Shown here piece after piece: positions 44,295-52,414 of a DNA stretch of 64,000 bases. The notes below the pieces were generated by a model. That model was not told the origin of the DNA and made no database searches. It saw only the letters and a program-made list of their open reading frames with translations. Both the position numbers and the translations under genes were made by a program. The first letter of the stretch is position 1; each line of letters begins with the position of its first letter. The stretch covers positions 1 through 64,000 of the forward strand of contig JAAVHC010000047.1 in assembly GCA_014799925.1 (NCBI GenBank), in the 5' to 3' direction. The DNA is from Oscillibacter sp. (lineage in GTDB: Bacteria; Bacillota; Clostridia; Oscillospirales; Oscillospiraceae).

Positions 44295-45019
44295 AAATTC
44301 TGCTGATCGGCCATGGCCGCATGGGGCAGATGATTGAGCGCACCGCCCTGGCGGCGGGGGATTCCATCGGGGGGATCATTGACATCGGCAGCGTCGCCGA
44401 TCTGGAGGCCATCGGCCGGGTGGCGGACGTGGCCATCGACTTCTCCGCCCCTGCCGCTTTGCCCGCCATCGCCCGCTATGTACGCAATACCGGCACACCC
44501 CTGCTGTCCGGGGTCACGGGATTCAGCGGGCCGGAGCTGGCCGTCTTTGACGACCTGGGCCGTTTCGCCCCGGTGATCCACTCCGCCAACTACTCTCTGG
44601 GCGTGGCGGTGTTCCGCCGGGCCCTGGAGGAGGTGGCCGGGGTGCTGAAGCCGGATTTTGACATCGAAATCGTGGAGACCCACCACAACCAGAAGGCGGA
44701 CGCCCCCAGCGGCACCGCCAGGCTGCTGCTGGACGCGGTGGACCCGGACCACGAGTACGCCCCGGTCTATGGCCGCCAGGGCCGTCCCGGCCCCAGGGAC
44801 CGGAAGGAGATTGGCGTCCACGCCCTCCGGGGCGGCACCGAGGCCGGGACCCATACCGTCAGCTTCTTCGGTCCCGACGAGGTGCTGGAGATTACCCACC
44901 GGGCGTCCTCCCGACAGATCTTTGTCAATGGGGCGCTGCGCGCCGCCCGGCAGCTGGTGCGGATGCCCAAGGGGCGTTATGAGCTGCGGGACTTGCTGTT
45001 TGGAGGGAAGAACGGATGA
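44291..45019 (+). CDS. dapB: 4-hydroxy-tetrahydrodipicolinate reductase
   Basis: DapB reduces the dapA product with NAD(P)H. The 242-residue protein has the dinucleotide loop [11 protein letters not shown], the substrate motif [16 protein letters not shown] and [14 protein letters not shown] 44291 overlaps the dapA stop codon; the frame is open farther upstream inside dapA, but that is not used. Confidence 0.95.
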   Translation: MKILLIGHGRMGQMIERTALAAGDSIGGIIDIGSVADLEAIGRVADVAIDFSAPAALPAIARYVRNTGTPLLSGVTGFSGPELAVFDDLGRFAPVIHSANYSLGVAVFRRALEEVAGVLKPDFDIEIVETHHNQKADAPSGTARLLLDAVDPDHEYAPVYGRQGRPGPRDRKEIGVHALRGGTEAGTHTVSFFGPDEVLEITHRASSRQIFVNGALRAARQLVRMPKGRYELRDLLFGGKNG

Positions 45020-45714
45020 TGAACGCGCAGGAGATCATCGCCTATATCGGCGCGGCGGAAAAGAAGACGCCGGTAAAGATTTATGTCAACGAAAAGGAAG
45101 CCGTGGACTACGGTCCCGCCCAGGTCTTCGGCGAGGGGCGCAGCAGGGTGGTCTTCGGCGACTGGCGGGAGCTGGGGCCCATTCTGGAGGCCAACGCGGA
45201 TAAAATCGCGGACCTGGTGGTGGAGAACGACCGCCGCAACAGCGCCATCCCCCTGCTGGACATGCGGAACATCAACGCCCGCATCGAGCCCGGCGCCATC
45301 ATCCGGGAACAGGTGGAGATCGGCGACAACGCCGTCATTATGATGGGGGCCGTCGTCAACATCGGAGCGGTCGTCGGCGCGGGCACCATGATCGACATGG
45401 GGGCTGTCCTGGGCGGACGGGCCACCGTGGGGAAGAACTGCCATATTGGAGCCGGAGCCGTTCTGGCCGGGGTCATCGAGCCCGCCAGCGCCGTACCCGT
45501 CGTCGTGGAGGACGGGGTGCTGGTGGGGGCCAACGCCGTGGTGATCGAGGGCGTCCGCGTAGGGAAAAATGCCGTGGTGGCCGCCGGCGCGGTGGTCATT
45601 GAGGACGTGCCGGAGAACGCCGTGGTGGTCGGATGCCCCGCGCGGGTCATCAAGATGAAGGACGAGGGCACCACCCAGAAAACCGCCCTGGAGGCGGCGC
45701 TGAGACAGATCTGA
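45016..45714 (+). CDS. dapH: tetrahydrodipicolinate N-acetyltransferase
   Basis: A 232-residue left-handed beta-helix acetyltransferase, with hexapeptide repeats such as [19 protein letters not shown], and an N-terminal DapH domain (residues 1-80). It indicates the N-acetyl branch of diaminopimelate synthesis in place of the succinylase or aminotransferase routes. Two adjacent ATG codons (45016, 45019) are possible starts. dapL/dapE-type deacylation genes are not in the window; lysA is at 61682. Confidence 0.93.
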   Translation: MMNAQEIIAYIGAAEKKTPVKIYVNEKEAVDYGPAQVFGEGRSRVVFGDWRELGPILEANADKIADLVVENDRRNSAIPLLDMRNINARIEPGAIIREQVEIGDNAVIMMGAVVNIGAVVGAGTMIDMGAVLGGRATVGKNCHIGAGAVLAGVIEPASAVPVVVEDGVLVGANAVVIEGVRVGKNAVVAAGAVVIEDVPENAVVVGCPARVIKMKDEGTTQKTALEAALRQI

Positions 45715-45757
45715 CCAGGGCCGCCGGAGAAAATCAGAAACTTTCCTCAATCCCCCC

Positions 45758-45795
45758 AAAAAAGGAAGACACGCTAAAGCGTGTCTTCCTTTTTG
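45758..45795 (+). terminator. terminator of the dap operon
   Basis: A stem AAGGAAGACACGC/GCGTGTCTTCC with loop TAAA and a T run. Confidence 0.93.
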
Positions 45796-45933
45796 AAACC
45801 AGCCAGCACGATATAGTCAACACAGTTGAGAACGAGTAAGCGTTGGGCTTCGCCCAAACCCACCAGGGCTTTGCCCCGGCCCAAACTTTACTGATTTTGA
45901 ACTGCGGTTGCTATAGATGCCGGTTGGCTGCGC

Positions 45934-46752
45934 TCAATCCTTCAGAAAACCGTCCAGCTTTTTCAGCGCCAGAGCATCATGCTTCCTTGAAAACCCATGA
46001 GCTCCGCCCTCGATCATCTCCAGGCGGACCGATGCCTCTGAAGCGGGCCTTTTTAAGTACGCTTCGAGGGCTTGCTGTGAGTAGTCCGGGTGAACAATGT
46101 TGTCATCGGTCCCATGGACGATCAGCACCGGGCCGGGATAGGAGATGATCTCCGCAAACGGGTCCATATCCAACACATCGGTTACATAGCGCCGCCCTAA
46201 CTTCATAGGACCGCAGCTGATGCGTTCCGGGACATTGCGCGGATCAAATCTGGCGAATATCATTTTCCCGGCACGGGCATCATCCGGGATGCAGAGGGCG
46301 GGATAAAACAGCACCAGCCGTGAAATCTGAGCTTTTCTTTTGGCGGCGGCCAACGCGGAGACAAATCCGCCCTGGCTGCAACCCATCAGAACCACGCCTT
46401 TATCACTGTCGATATGCGGGAGTTGAAGGACATGATCAATCACCGCCTCCAGATCCATCACCTCGGTCAGCACAGACATATCAATGGTCTTTCCATCACT
46501 TTTACTGCCCGTAACACTCCCGCCATTAAAATCGAAGCAGCAGGCGGCGTAACCCGTTTTTGCCAGGTGCCTGGCATAGTGACGGACGGTATTCTGATTG
46601 ACCATAAAGCCGTGACAGACGATAGCCGCCGGTAAATTGCTGCCAGCGGGACGATATTCCGTTCCCCGGATCGTCAGTCCCTCCCGGCTGCATGAAAAGC
46701 TGCTTTCCGAAATATCCGGGCTGCGTCTCGTCTTTAGAAGTCCTGTTAGCAT
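45934..46752 (-). CDS. alpha/beta hydrolase
   Basis: A 272-residue serine hydrolase: nucleophile in LMGCSQGGFVSAL, Asp in VHGTDDNIVHP, His in EGGAHGFSRKHD, and oxyanion-type CHGFMVNQNT. It resembles dipeptidyl-peptidase-like or BAAT-like hydrolases; the substrate is unknown. ATG 46752 has AGGAAA 6 bp upstream. An upstream in-frame extension encodes a piece of a kptA gene, so it is not part of this protein. Confidence 0.82.
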   Translation of the reverse strand: MLTGLLKTRRSPDISESSFSCSREGLTIRGTEYRPAGSNLPAAIVCHGFMVNQNTVRHYARHLAKTGYAACCFDFNGGSVTGSKSDGKTIDMSVLTEVMDLEAVIDHVLQLPHIDSDKGVVLMGCSQGGFVSALAAAKRKAQISRLVLFYPALCIPDDARAGKMIFARFDPRNVPERISCGPMKLGRRYVTDVLDMDPFAEIISYPGPVLIVHGTDDNIVHPDYSQQALEAYLKRPASEASVRLEMIEGGAHGFSRKHDALALKKLDGFLKD

Positions 46753-46775
46753 TTGGTTTTCCTGCCTTTCCATGA

Positions 46776-46963
46776 AAAAATACTCAGGCGCTACATACCC
46801 GCAAAGCCACACACCGTTTTCCGACAGACAGAAGGTCACCCCATCATGCGCCATAGCCTCCGCGCTGATTGTGATGACCAAGGCGAACCATGCCGGCGGC
46901 CTACCTCCACTGCGGTCTGAAAATCGCCGGAGAGATGAACGTATTGACGGTTCATCTTCCTGA
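46776..46963 (-). pseudogene. kptA: RNA 2'-phosphotransferase (kptA) fragment with a frameshift
   Basis: In one frame, MNRQYVHLSGDFQTAVEVG and RRHG match the middle of KptA/Tpt1. In another frame, ITISAEAMAHDGVTFCLSEN and GVWLCGYVAPEYF match its C-terminal part. About the N-terminal two thirds is missing, and the 5' boundary coincides with a family 2 palindrome (46977-47007). A frameshift lies near 46880. KptA removes the 2'-phosphate left by tRNA splicing in eukaryotes; bacterial copies are often mobile or dispensable. Confidence 0.75.
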
Positions 46964-46976
46964 TCCCTTCCTGGCT

Positions 46977-47007
46977 ATTACTTCCGGGCTTTAAGCTCGG
47001 GAATAAT
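46977..47007. repeat. palindrome family 2, single unit
   Basis: ATTACTTCCGGGC pairs with GCTCGGGAATAAT around loop TTTAA (one G-T pair). It sits between the S41 gene stop codon and the kptA fragment. Confidence 0.75.
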
Positions 47008-47010
47008 ATA

Positions 47011-48354
47011 TCAGCGGCCCTCCTCAATGGCCCGCAGGCAGACCTCCAGCGCGTCCCCGCCCTCCGGAACCACGATGTCAGGCTCGGTGCCCATCTCCTC
47101 GCTGCTGCCGCCGTCCAGGTTCAGGCCGTTCACGGTAGAGAATTGATAGACAATCCCCGAATTTGGCAGGACACAGATCATAGGGTCAACGCCGATCCCG
47201 TCCCCGCCAGTGGTCCGCCCCACCAAAGCGGCAAAGCCGGTATCTTTGCAGAGTACAGCGAAATATTCGCTGGCAGAGTAGACCCTGGGGCTGACTAACA
47301 GCCAGAATTTGCCTGAAAACGCAGGAGCATCCGGATAATTTATGCCCGACGATGTTCCAATATACATTGACGTACAGTGTGTGATTCCTTTCAAATCGTC
47401 CTGTTCCAAAGCCGGCAAGCTGTCCAGATCCAGCTCTTCAATCGGACGCAGTTCCGGCACAAAGTACATTGCATCACGGTTTCTCACATTGTAGTAATCC
47501 AGTGTTTCCGCCCCTCCCTTGATCAGCGCGTCATGCGTCTTACCCAGGGCCTCTGTCAGGTTCGGAGCGAGCAGCAGCAGCTCACTATATATATTGCTCC
47601 CGCCGCCGTTGCGCCTGATGTCGATTATACAGTTCTCGTAACCTTCCGCTTCAATCGTTTGGAAGAAATTCAGCAGAAGCGCCTGGTCACGGTGGAATCC
47701 TTCCCCAAAAGAAGACAGCATCGACCGTACCTCCACATAGGCCGCGCTCTGTTCCGGGTAGTAGGCGAAGGTCAGATTATCACCCGCCGCCGCGCTTCCG
47801 GAATCGGAGCCGCTCACGCCGGAAGCTGAAGGCTTCTCCTCTTCCCCTGACCAGTGATAGACGCTTCTGGACTGCTCGCTTCCCAGAAGCTCCGCATAAT
47901 ACTGGAAATACGCACTTTCTCCTGCCCCAAGAAGCGCGCTTCCATATGTGGAAGCGTATCTGTCCGCATGGAACACCATCATATGCCCGGTATATCCAAA
48001 ACTGTTTGAAACCATTTGGAGCACCCGCAGCAGGTCCGCCGCCGAGTTCGCCCGCTGCGCCATGTCATGGTACTGCAGCTCCAAATCCTTCAAGCGGCTC
48101 CCGGTAGCGCGGTACAGCACGCCCTCATAGGGGTAGTTCTCCTCCAGCGTTTTCCAGAACAGGTTCCAGTCCTCCATCCACGGGCTGAGTTCTTCCGGTT
48201 CCTCCGGTCCTTCCGGGGTCTCCGCCGGAGCGGCGCCAGCCACAGCGGGTTCCGACTCGCCGGGGGACGGCTCCCCCTCTCCGGCGGCGGGAGAACAGCC
48301 GCTCAGCAGCAGGGCCAGCGCCAGCAGAAATGAGGAAATTTGCCTGTATTTCAT
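47011..48354 (-). CDS. S41 peptidase-like lipoprotein
   Basis: A 447-residue lipoprotein; the signal peptide ends in LALALLLSGC. Residues 30-60 are a Pro/Glu/Ala linker. The S41 core includes GYENCIIDIRRNGGGSN and the catalytic-Ser region LVSPRVYSASEYFAVLC, then FAALVGRTTGGDGIG. A PDZ domain is not evident, so it is a minimal S41 member. The substrate is unknown. AAAGGAG precedes the ATG. Confidence 0.8.
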   Translation of the reverse strand: MKYRQISSFLLALALLLSGCSPAAGEGEPSPGESEPAVAGAAPAETPEGPEEPEELSPWMEDWNLFWKTLEENYPYEGVLYRATGSRLKDLELQYHDMAQRANSAADLLRVLQMVSNSFGYTGHMMVFHADRYASTYGSALLGAGESAYFQYYAELLGSEQSRSVYHWSGEEEKPSASGVSGSDSGSAAAGDNLTFAYYPEQSAAYVEVRSMLSSFGEGFHRDQALLLNFFQTIEAEGYENCIIDIRRNGGGSNIYSELLLLAPNLTEALGKTHDALIKGGAETLDYYNVRNRDAMYFVPELRPIEELDLDSLPALEQDDLKGITHCTSMYIGTSSGINYPDAPAFSGKFWLLVSPRVYSASEYFAVLCKDTGFAALVGRTTGGDGIGVDPMICVLPNSGIVYQFSTVNGLNLDGGSSEEMGTEPDIVVPEGGDALEVCLRAIEEGR

Positions 48355-48518
48355 CGAAATTGCTCCTTTCTATAACGCCCGGTTTGAATGGTCAATTACC
48401 TTATTTAACCGTTTATTCGCTTCTATTGCCTGCGTACCCGAGCCGCCGCCGCATAAAAATACTTTCATTTTGTCATATCGCGATGTCCGCCGCAACGGCA
48501 TCGGTGAAAAGAAAAGCA

Positions 48519-49001
48519 TTATATCTTCACGCGCTCCACCACCAGCCCGCCGGCGGCGCCGACGGCAATCCCGGCCAGGGTTCCGCTGACCAGCAGCGCC
48601 GGCAGATACCATCCCAGCCGCGCCGTCTCCAGCACGGCCATGGCAACCAGCAGCTGGCCCATATTGTGGCATACGCCGCCGGCGATGCTGACGCCCAGGA
48701 TGGAAAACCGGTCCAGCTTTTTCAGCGCCGCCATCACCGCCAGGCTCAGCGCCGCCCCCGCCAGGGAGTAGGCGAAGCTGTAGGCGCTGCCGAAGGTCAT
48801 GGAAACCAGCGCAACCCGGATCAGAGAGAGCCACGCCGCGTCCCGGAGGCCCAGCCGGTACAGGGCGAACAGCACCACCAGATTGGTCAGCCCGACCTTC
48901 ATCCCCGGCAGCAGCCCCGGCAGGACGATCAGGCTCTCCAGCCAGCTCAGGGTCATGGCGAGAGCAACCAGAAGCGCGTACCGCGCCGCATGCTTTCTCA
49001 T
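48519..49001 (-). CDS. Gx transporter family membrane protein
   Basis: A 160-residue protein with about five membrane segments and the conserved motif LPGMKVGLTNLVVLFALY of the Gx transporter / HepS1-like family. It is usually paired with the NusG-II domain gene, as here (12 bp apart), near FMN-binding or ApbE proteins in related bacteria. The transported substrate is not established. Confidence 0.83.
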   Translation of the reverse strand: MRKHAARYALLVALAMTLSWLESLIVLPGLLPGMKVGLTNLVVLFALYRLGLRDAAWLSLIRVALVSMTFGSAYSFAYSLAGAALSLAVMAALKKLDRFSILGVSIAGGVCHNMGQLLVAMAVLETARLGWYLPALLVSGTLAGIAVGAAGGLVVERVKI

Positions 49002-49012
49002 GGCGTCCCTCC

Positions 49013-49378
49013 TTATCCCGCTTCCGCGTCGAAGAGCGGCGCCTCGCCGCCCTCGATCCGGACGATCAGACGGTGGGGCAGGCAGACGATGACCTCGCCC
49101 TCCCGGGAGATCTTTCCCATGCGGACGCAGGTGTGATCGCCGCAGTTGGCGCTGGTGATCTCCGCCGCCCCGCGGCGGATAACCAGGACATTGTAGTCCG
49201 CGTCCCCGATGGTGACGGTTTGATCCTTCGACAGCTCATAGCGGGCGGCTTCTTCGCCGTCCACCGTCACCACCGCCCAGGCTCCGTCCCCGCCGGGACG
49301 GAGAAACAGGTACAGGACCCCCGCCAGCAGCAGCAGGCCCGCCGCCAGCAGGAGGTCACGCTTGCGGTTTTGCTCCAT
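49013..49378 (-). CDS. NusG domain II-containing membrane-anchored protein
   Basis: A 121-residue protein with one N-terminal membrane segment (about 8-27) and an external NusG-II domain containing ANCGDHTCVRMGKIS and VVCLPHR-like VIVCLPHRLIVR. It is always seen with the Gx transporter in many Firmicutes; the joint role is unknown. It starts at ATG 49378. Confidence 0.85.
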   Translation of the reverse strand: MEQNRKRDLLLAAGLLLLAGVLYLFLRPGGDGAWAVVTVDGEEAARYELSKDQTVTIGDADYNVLVIRRGAAEITSANCGDHTCVRMGKISREGEVIVCLPHRLIVRIEGGEAPLFDAEAG

Positions 49379-49454
49379 GGAAAAAGCTCCTTTGCATAGT
49401 TTTCCCTTCTTTTGGGCAGATTACAGCCAAAACTGTCAAAAAAGAGGGATGCGT

Positions 49455-50009
49455 ATGACTGGTTTCGCGGCTTCGTTCCGCCGGGAGGCGGCGCTGGAGA
49501 AATGGCTGCTGCTGTTTTTCCTCTTTTCCGCCGCCGGATGGGTGTGGGAGGTCCTGCTGACGGCCATTACCACCGGGCAGTGGGTGAACCGCGGGCTGCT
49601 CCACGGCCCGTGGCTGCCCATATACGGCGCGGGCGGGACGCTGATGGCGGCGGCGGCGGGCCGCCTTCGCAGGCAATGGGCCGCGCCGCTGCTGGGGATG
49701 CTGTCCGGCGGCGCGGTGGAGTACGGAACGTCCCTGGCGCTGGAGGGCTGGTTCCATCAGCGGTGGTGGGACTACGCCGGTCAGGCGGGAAGCCTGGGAG
49801 GACGGATCTGCCTGGCCAGCCTGCTGGGCTTCGCCCTGGCGGGCTGGGCCCTGGTCCGGCTGGGGCCCGCGCTGGAGCAATGGCTCGAGGGACTGTCCGG
49901 CGGCGTCCGGACCGCCGTCTGCCGGAGCGTGAGCCTCCTCGTTGCGCTGGACTGGGCGCTGTCGCTGCTGCACCCAAACACCGGGGCCGGCATCAGCTGC
50001 CCGCTGTAA
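49455..50009 (+). CDS. putative ABC-transporter-like permease (DUF1113)
   Basis: A 184-residue membrane protein with five hydrophobic segments and the family signature FSAAGWVWEVLL, GLLHGPWLPIYGAGG and EGWFHQRWWDYAG. The function is unknown despite the family name. ATG 49455 is 6 bp beyond an ATG at 49449 that lies too close to the GAGGG site. It is divergent from the NusG-II gene. Confidence 0.8.
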   Translation: MTGFAASFRREAALEKWLLLFFLFSAAGWVWEVLLTAITTGQWVNRGLLHGPWLPIYGAGGTLMAAAAGRLRRQWAAPLLGMLSGGAVEYGTSLALEGWFHQRWWDYAGQAGSLGGRICLASLLGFALAGWALVRLGPALEQWLEGLSGGVRTAVCRSVSLLVALDWALSLLHPNTGAGISCPL

Positions 50010-50029
50010 TGCTTTTTCAGGGAAAAGCA

Positions 50030-50935
50030 TCAGAATTCCCGCTGGTCCAGCACCCGCCGCACAATCTGAATAAATCCGGCGGCGTACCTGGGCAGAGGAT
50101 GCTCCCTGGGGTAGCAGGCGTAGAAGTGCCGGTGGTTTTCATAGTCCTCCAGGGGGTAGAAGGCCCCGTGGCGGCGCACCATGTCGTCCACGTAGATGTC
50201 GGAGCACAGCATACAGCTGCCGGTGCCCAGGGCAACCCGCTTGGCCACTTCCAGGGAGTCCGTCTCCAGCAGGACCTTGGGCTCCAGCCCGTAACGGTGG
50301 AAGAGCAGATTCTGGACCACGCGGATGCTGTGTCCCTCCTTGAGGCTGACAAAGGAGTCCCGGCCGGCCGCCTCCAGCTTTACCGCCGTTCCCGGCGGGA
50401 ACCGGCCGGCCAGGAACGACCCATCACCCGCCAGAATGCCGATGACCTCCTCCTCAATGAGCTCATAGGCCAATCGGGAGCTGGTGGACTCGATAGCCGC
50501 CAGGGCCAGATCGACCGCGCCGCGGCTTACCAGCTCCTCCAGGTCGGCGCTGCCCCGTTCCGTGAGCTCCAGAGACACGTGGGGATACTGCATGGCGAAC
50601 CAGGGAAGAGCCAGGGGCAGCACCTGTCCCGCCCGCTGCACGCTGATGCCCAGCCGCAGGCGGCCGCTGCCTTCTTCCCGGATCTCCTGAAGCTGATTTT
50701 CCAGACGCTCATGAGCGGAGAGGATCACCTCCGCGGTCTCCAGATATTTCTCCCCGGCGTAGGTCAGACGGAAGGGGGCCACGCTCCGGTCGAAGAGCGC
50801 CACTCCCAGTTCCTCCTCCACCTGCCGGAGCATCTGGCTGAGGGCGGGCTGGCTGACGTACAGCTTCCGGGCGGCGGCGGTGACCCCGCCCTCCCGGGCG
50901 ATGGCGCAGATATAGCGGGCTTGCTTCAGATTCAT
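50030..50935 (-). CDS. LysR-family regulator of the citrate genes
   Basis: A 301-residue LysR protein: HTH at residues 18-37 (GGVTAAARKLYVSQPALSQM) and a co-inducer domain from about 90. It is divergent from citDEF, which makes control of that operon likely. ATG 50935 follows GGGAGG; a longer frame exists upstream. A candidate co-inducer is citrate, which is inference from context. Confidence 0.9.
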   Translation of the reverse strand: MNLKQARYICAIAREGGVTAAARKLYVSQPALSQMLRQVEEELGVALFDRSVAPFRLTYAGEKYLETAEVILSAHERLENQLQEIREEGSGRLRLGISVQRAGQVLPLALPWFAMQYPHVSLELTERGSADLEELVSRGAVDLALAAIESTSSRLAYELIEEEVIGILAGDGSFLAGRFPPGTAVKLEAAGRDSFVSLKEGHSIRVVQNLLFHRYGLEPKVLLETDSLEVAKRVALGTGSCMLCSDIYVDDMVRRHGAFYPLEDYENHRHFYACYPREHPLPRYAAGFIQIVRRVLDQREF

Positions 50936-51032
50936 GACGGGGCCTCCCTTGCCGGATTCCGAACGCGCGTAAAAGGAACGCGCGATATAGGGGCGCTTTT
51001 GCGGCACATGGCACAAATAGCATAACTAAATT

Positions 51033-51103
51033 ATTATTTTTATTATAATATTTACGCCGCAATTTTGTCAATACATTTCTTTCATAATAAAAATATTATT
51101 CAG
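51033..51103. promoter_or_regulatory. A/T-rich operator-like inverted repeats between lysR and cit genes
   Basis: ATTATTTTTATTAT at 51034-51047 is inverted as ATAATAAAAATATTAT near 51086-51101, spaced by about 40 bp. The two face the divergent lysR promoter (TTGACA and TTATAA, 51043-51071, minus) and lie upstream of the cit promoter. This is the kind of repeated site LysR proteins bind. Confidence 0.5.
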
Positions 51104-51121
51104 CAATCAGGGATTTTGTAT

Positions 51122-51150
51122 TTGTCCTATGGAAAAATATGTGCTATGAT
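51122..51150 (+). promoter_or_regulatory. promoter of the citrate lyase operon
   Basis: TTGTCC and TATGAT are 17 bp apart, about 50 bp before citD. Confidence 0.6.
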
Positions 51151-51200
51151 GCGCCCATGGACCCCTGGGAGAAGAATACAGATTTGAAGGAGGAAACGGC

Positions 51201-51503
51201 ATGGAAATCCTGAAACCCGCCGCGGCGGGGACCCTGGAATCCAGCGACGCCCAGGTCACCGTGGAGCCCGGCGAAAACGGCATCGAGCTGGACCTGACCA
51301 GCTCCGTCATGAACCAGTACGGGCGGCAGATCAAGGCTACGGTGCTGGAAACCCTGGAACGGCTGGAGGTCCGGAACGCCCGGGTCACAGTGGTGGACAA
51401 GGGCGCGCTGGACTGCACACTGAAGGCCCGCGTGGAGTGCGCGGTGCTGCGCAGCTGCGGCAGGTCCGCGGAAAATATCCCCTGGGGAGGTGCGATTCGA
51501 TGA
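51201..51503 (+). CDS. citD: citrate lyase gamma subunit (acyl carrier protein)
   Basis: CitD carries the phosphoribosyl-dephospho-CoA group of citrate lyase. The 100-residue protein has the attachment Ser at position 14 in AGTLESSDAQV. GAAGGAGG precedes the ATG. It overlaps citE by ATGA. Confidence 0.95.
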   Translation: MEILKPAAAGTLESSDAQVTVEPGENGIELDLTSSVMNQYGRQIKATVLETLERLEVRNARVTVVDKGALDCTLKARVECAVLRSCGRSAENIPWGGAIR

Positions 51504-52414
51504 TTCCTCGTCCCAAGCCTGAGCGGTTCCGGCTGCGCCGGACCATGATGTTCATGAACGCCCAGAAGCCCGGCCTCATCAAGGACGCCTACATCTACGG
51601 CTGCGACTCCATCATGCTGGACCTGGAGGACGCGGTGGCGGAAAACCAGAAGGACGCCGCCCGGTTCTCCCTGTACCACGCCCTGAAATCGGTGGATTAC
51701 GGCGGCACCGAGGTTATCGTCCGTATCAACGGACTGGACACCCCCCACTGGAAGGAGGACATCCGCGTCTGTGTGGCGGGCGGGGCCGACGGCATCCGCA
51801 TCGCCAAGTGCGAGAGCGCACAGGACGTGAAAACGGTGGAGGAGGCCGTGGAGAAGGCTGAGGAGGAGTTCGGCGCGGAGAAGGGCCGCACGCTTCTCAT
51901 GGCCGCGCTGGAGAGCCCCAAGGGCATCCTCAACGCCTATGAGATCTGCACCGCCTCCGACCGGCTCTTCGGCGTGGCCATCTCCGGCGGCGACTTCCGC
52001 AAGTGTATGCAGACCAGGTTCCAGCCCGACGGCGTGGACATGCTGGCGGCCCGGGGGCAGATGCTCATCGCCGCCAGAGCCGCCGGAGTCCAGTGCTTCG
52101 ACACCGTGTTTACCGACCTGGACGACGCGGAAGGCTTCGAGGCCGAGGTCCGGCAGAACAAGGCCATGGGCTTCGACGGCAAGAGCCTCATCAACCCCAA
52201 GCAGATCCGTCTGGTCCACCAGATCTTCGCTCCCACGGAGAAGGAGGTCATCCAGGCTGAGAAGATCGTCCGGGCCTATCAGGAGCAGTCCAGGGCGGGC
52301 GTGGGCGTGTTCACCGTGGACGGGAAGATGATCGACATCGCCTTCATCCCCGGCGCGGAGCGTACCCTGCGGCTTGCAAAGGCCTGCAATATGTATGAGG
52401 GAGATCTGGTATGA
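51500..52414 (+). CDS. citE: citrate lyase beta subunit (citryl-ACP lyase)
   Basis: CitE splits citryl-ACP into oxaloacetate and acetyl-ACP. The 304-residue TIM-barrel has the Mg and substrate residues in DSIMLDLEDAVAENQKD and ALESPKGILNAYEI. It overlaps citD and citF by ATGA, giving tight coupling. Confidence 0.96.
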   Translation: MIPRPKPERFRLRRTMMFMNAQKPGLIKDAYIYGCDSIMLDLEDAVAENQKDAARFSLYHALKSVDYGGTEVIVRINGLDTPHWKEDIRVCVAGGADGIRIAKCESAQDVKTVEEAVEKAEEEFGAEKGRTLLMAALESPKGILNAYEICTASDRLFGVAISGGDFRKCMQTRFQPDGVDMLAARGQMLIAARAAGVQCFDTVFTDLDDAEGFEAEVRQNKAMGFDGKSLINPKQIRLVHQIFAPTEKEVIQAEKIVRAYQEQSRAGVGVFTVDGKMIDIAFIPGAERTLRLAKACNMYEGDLV

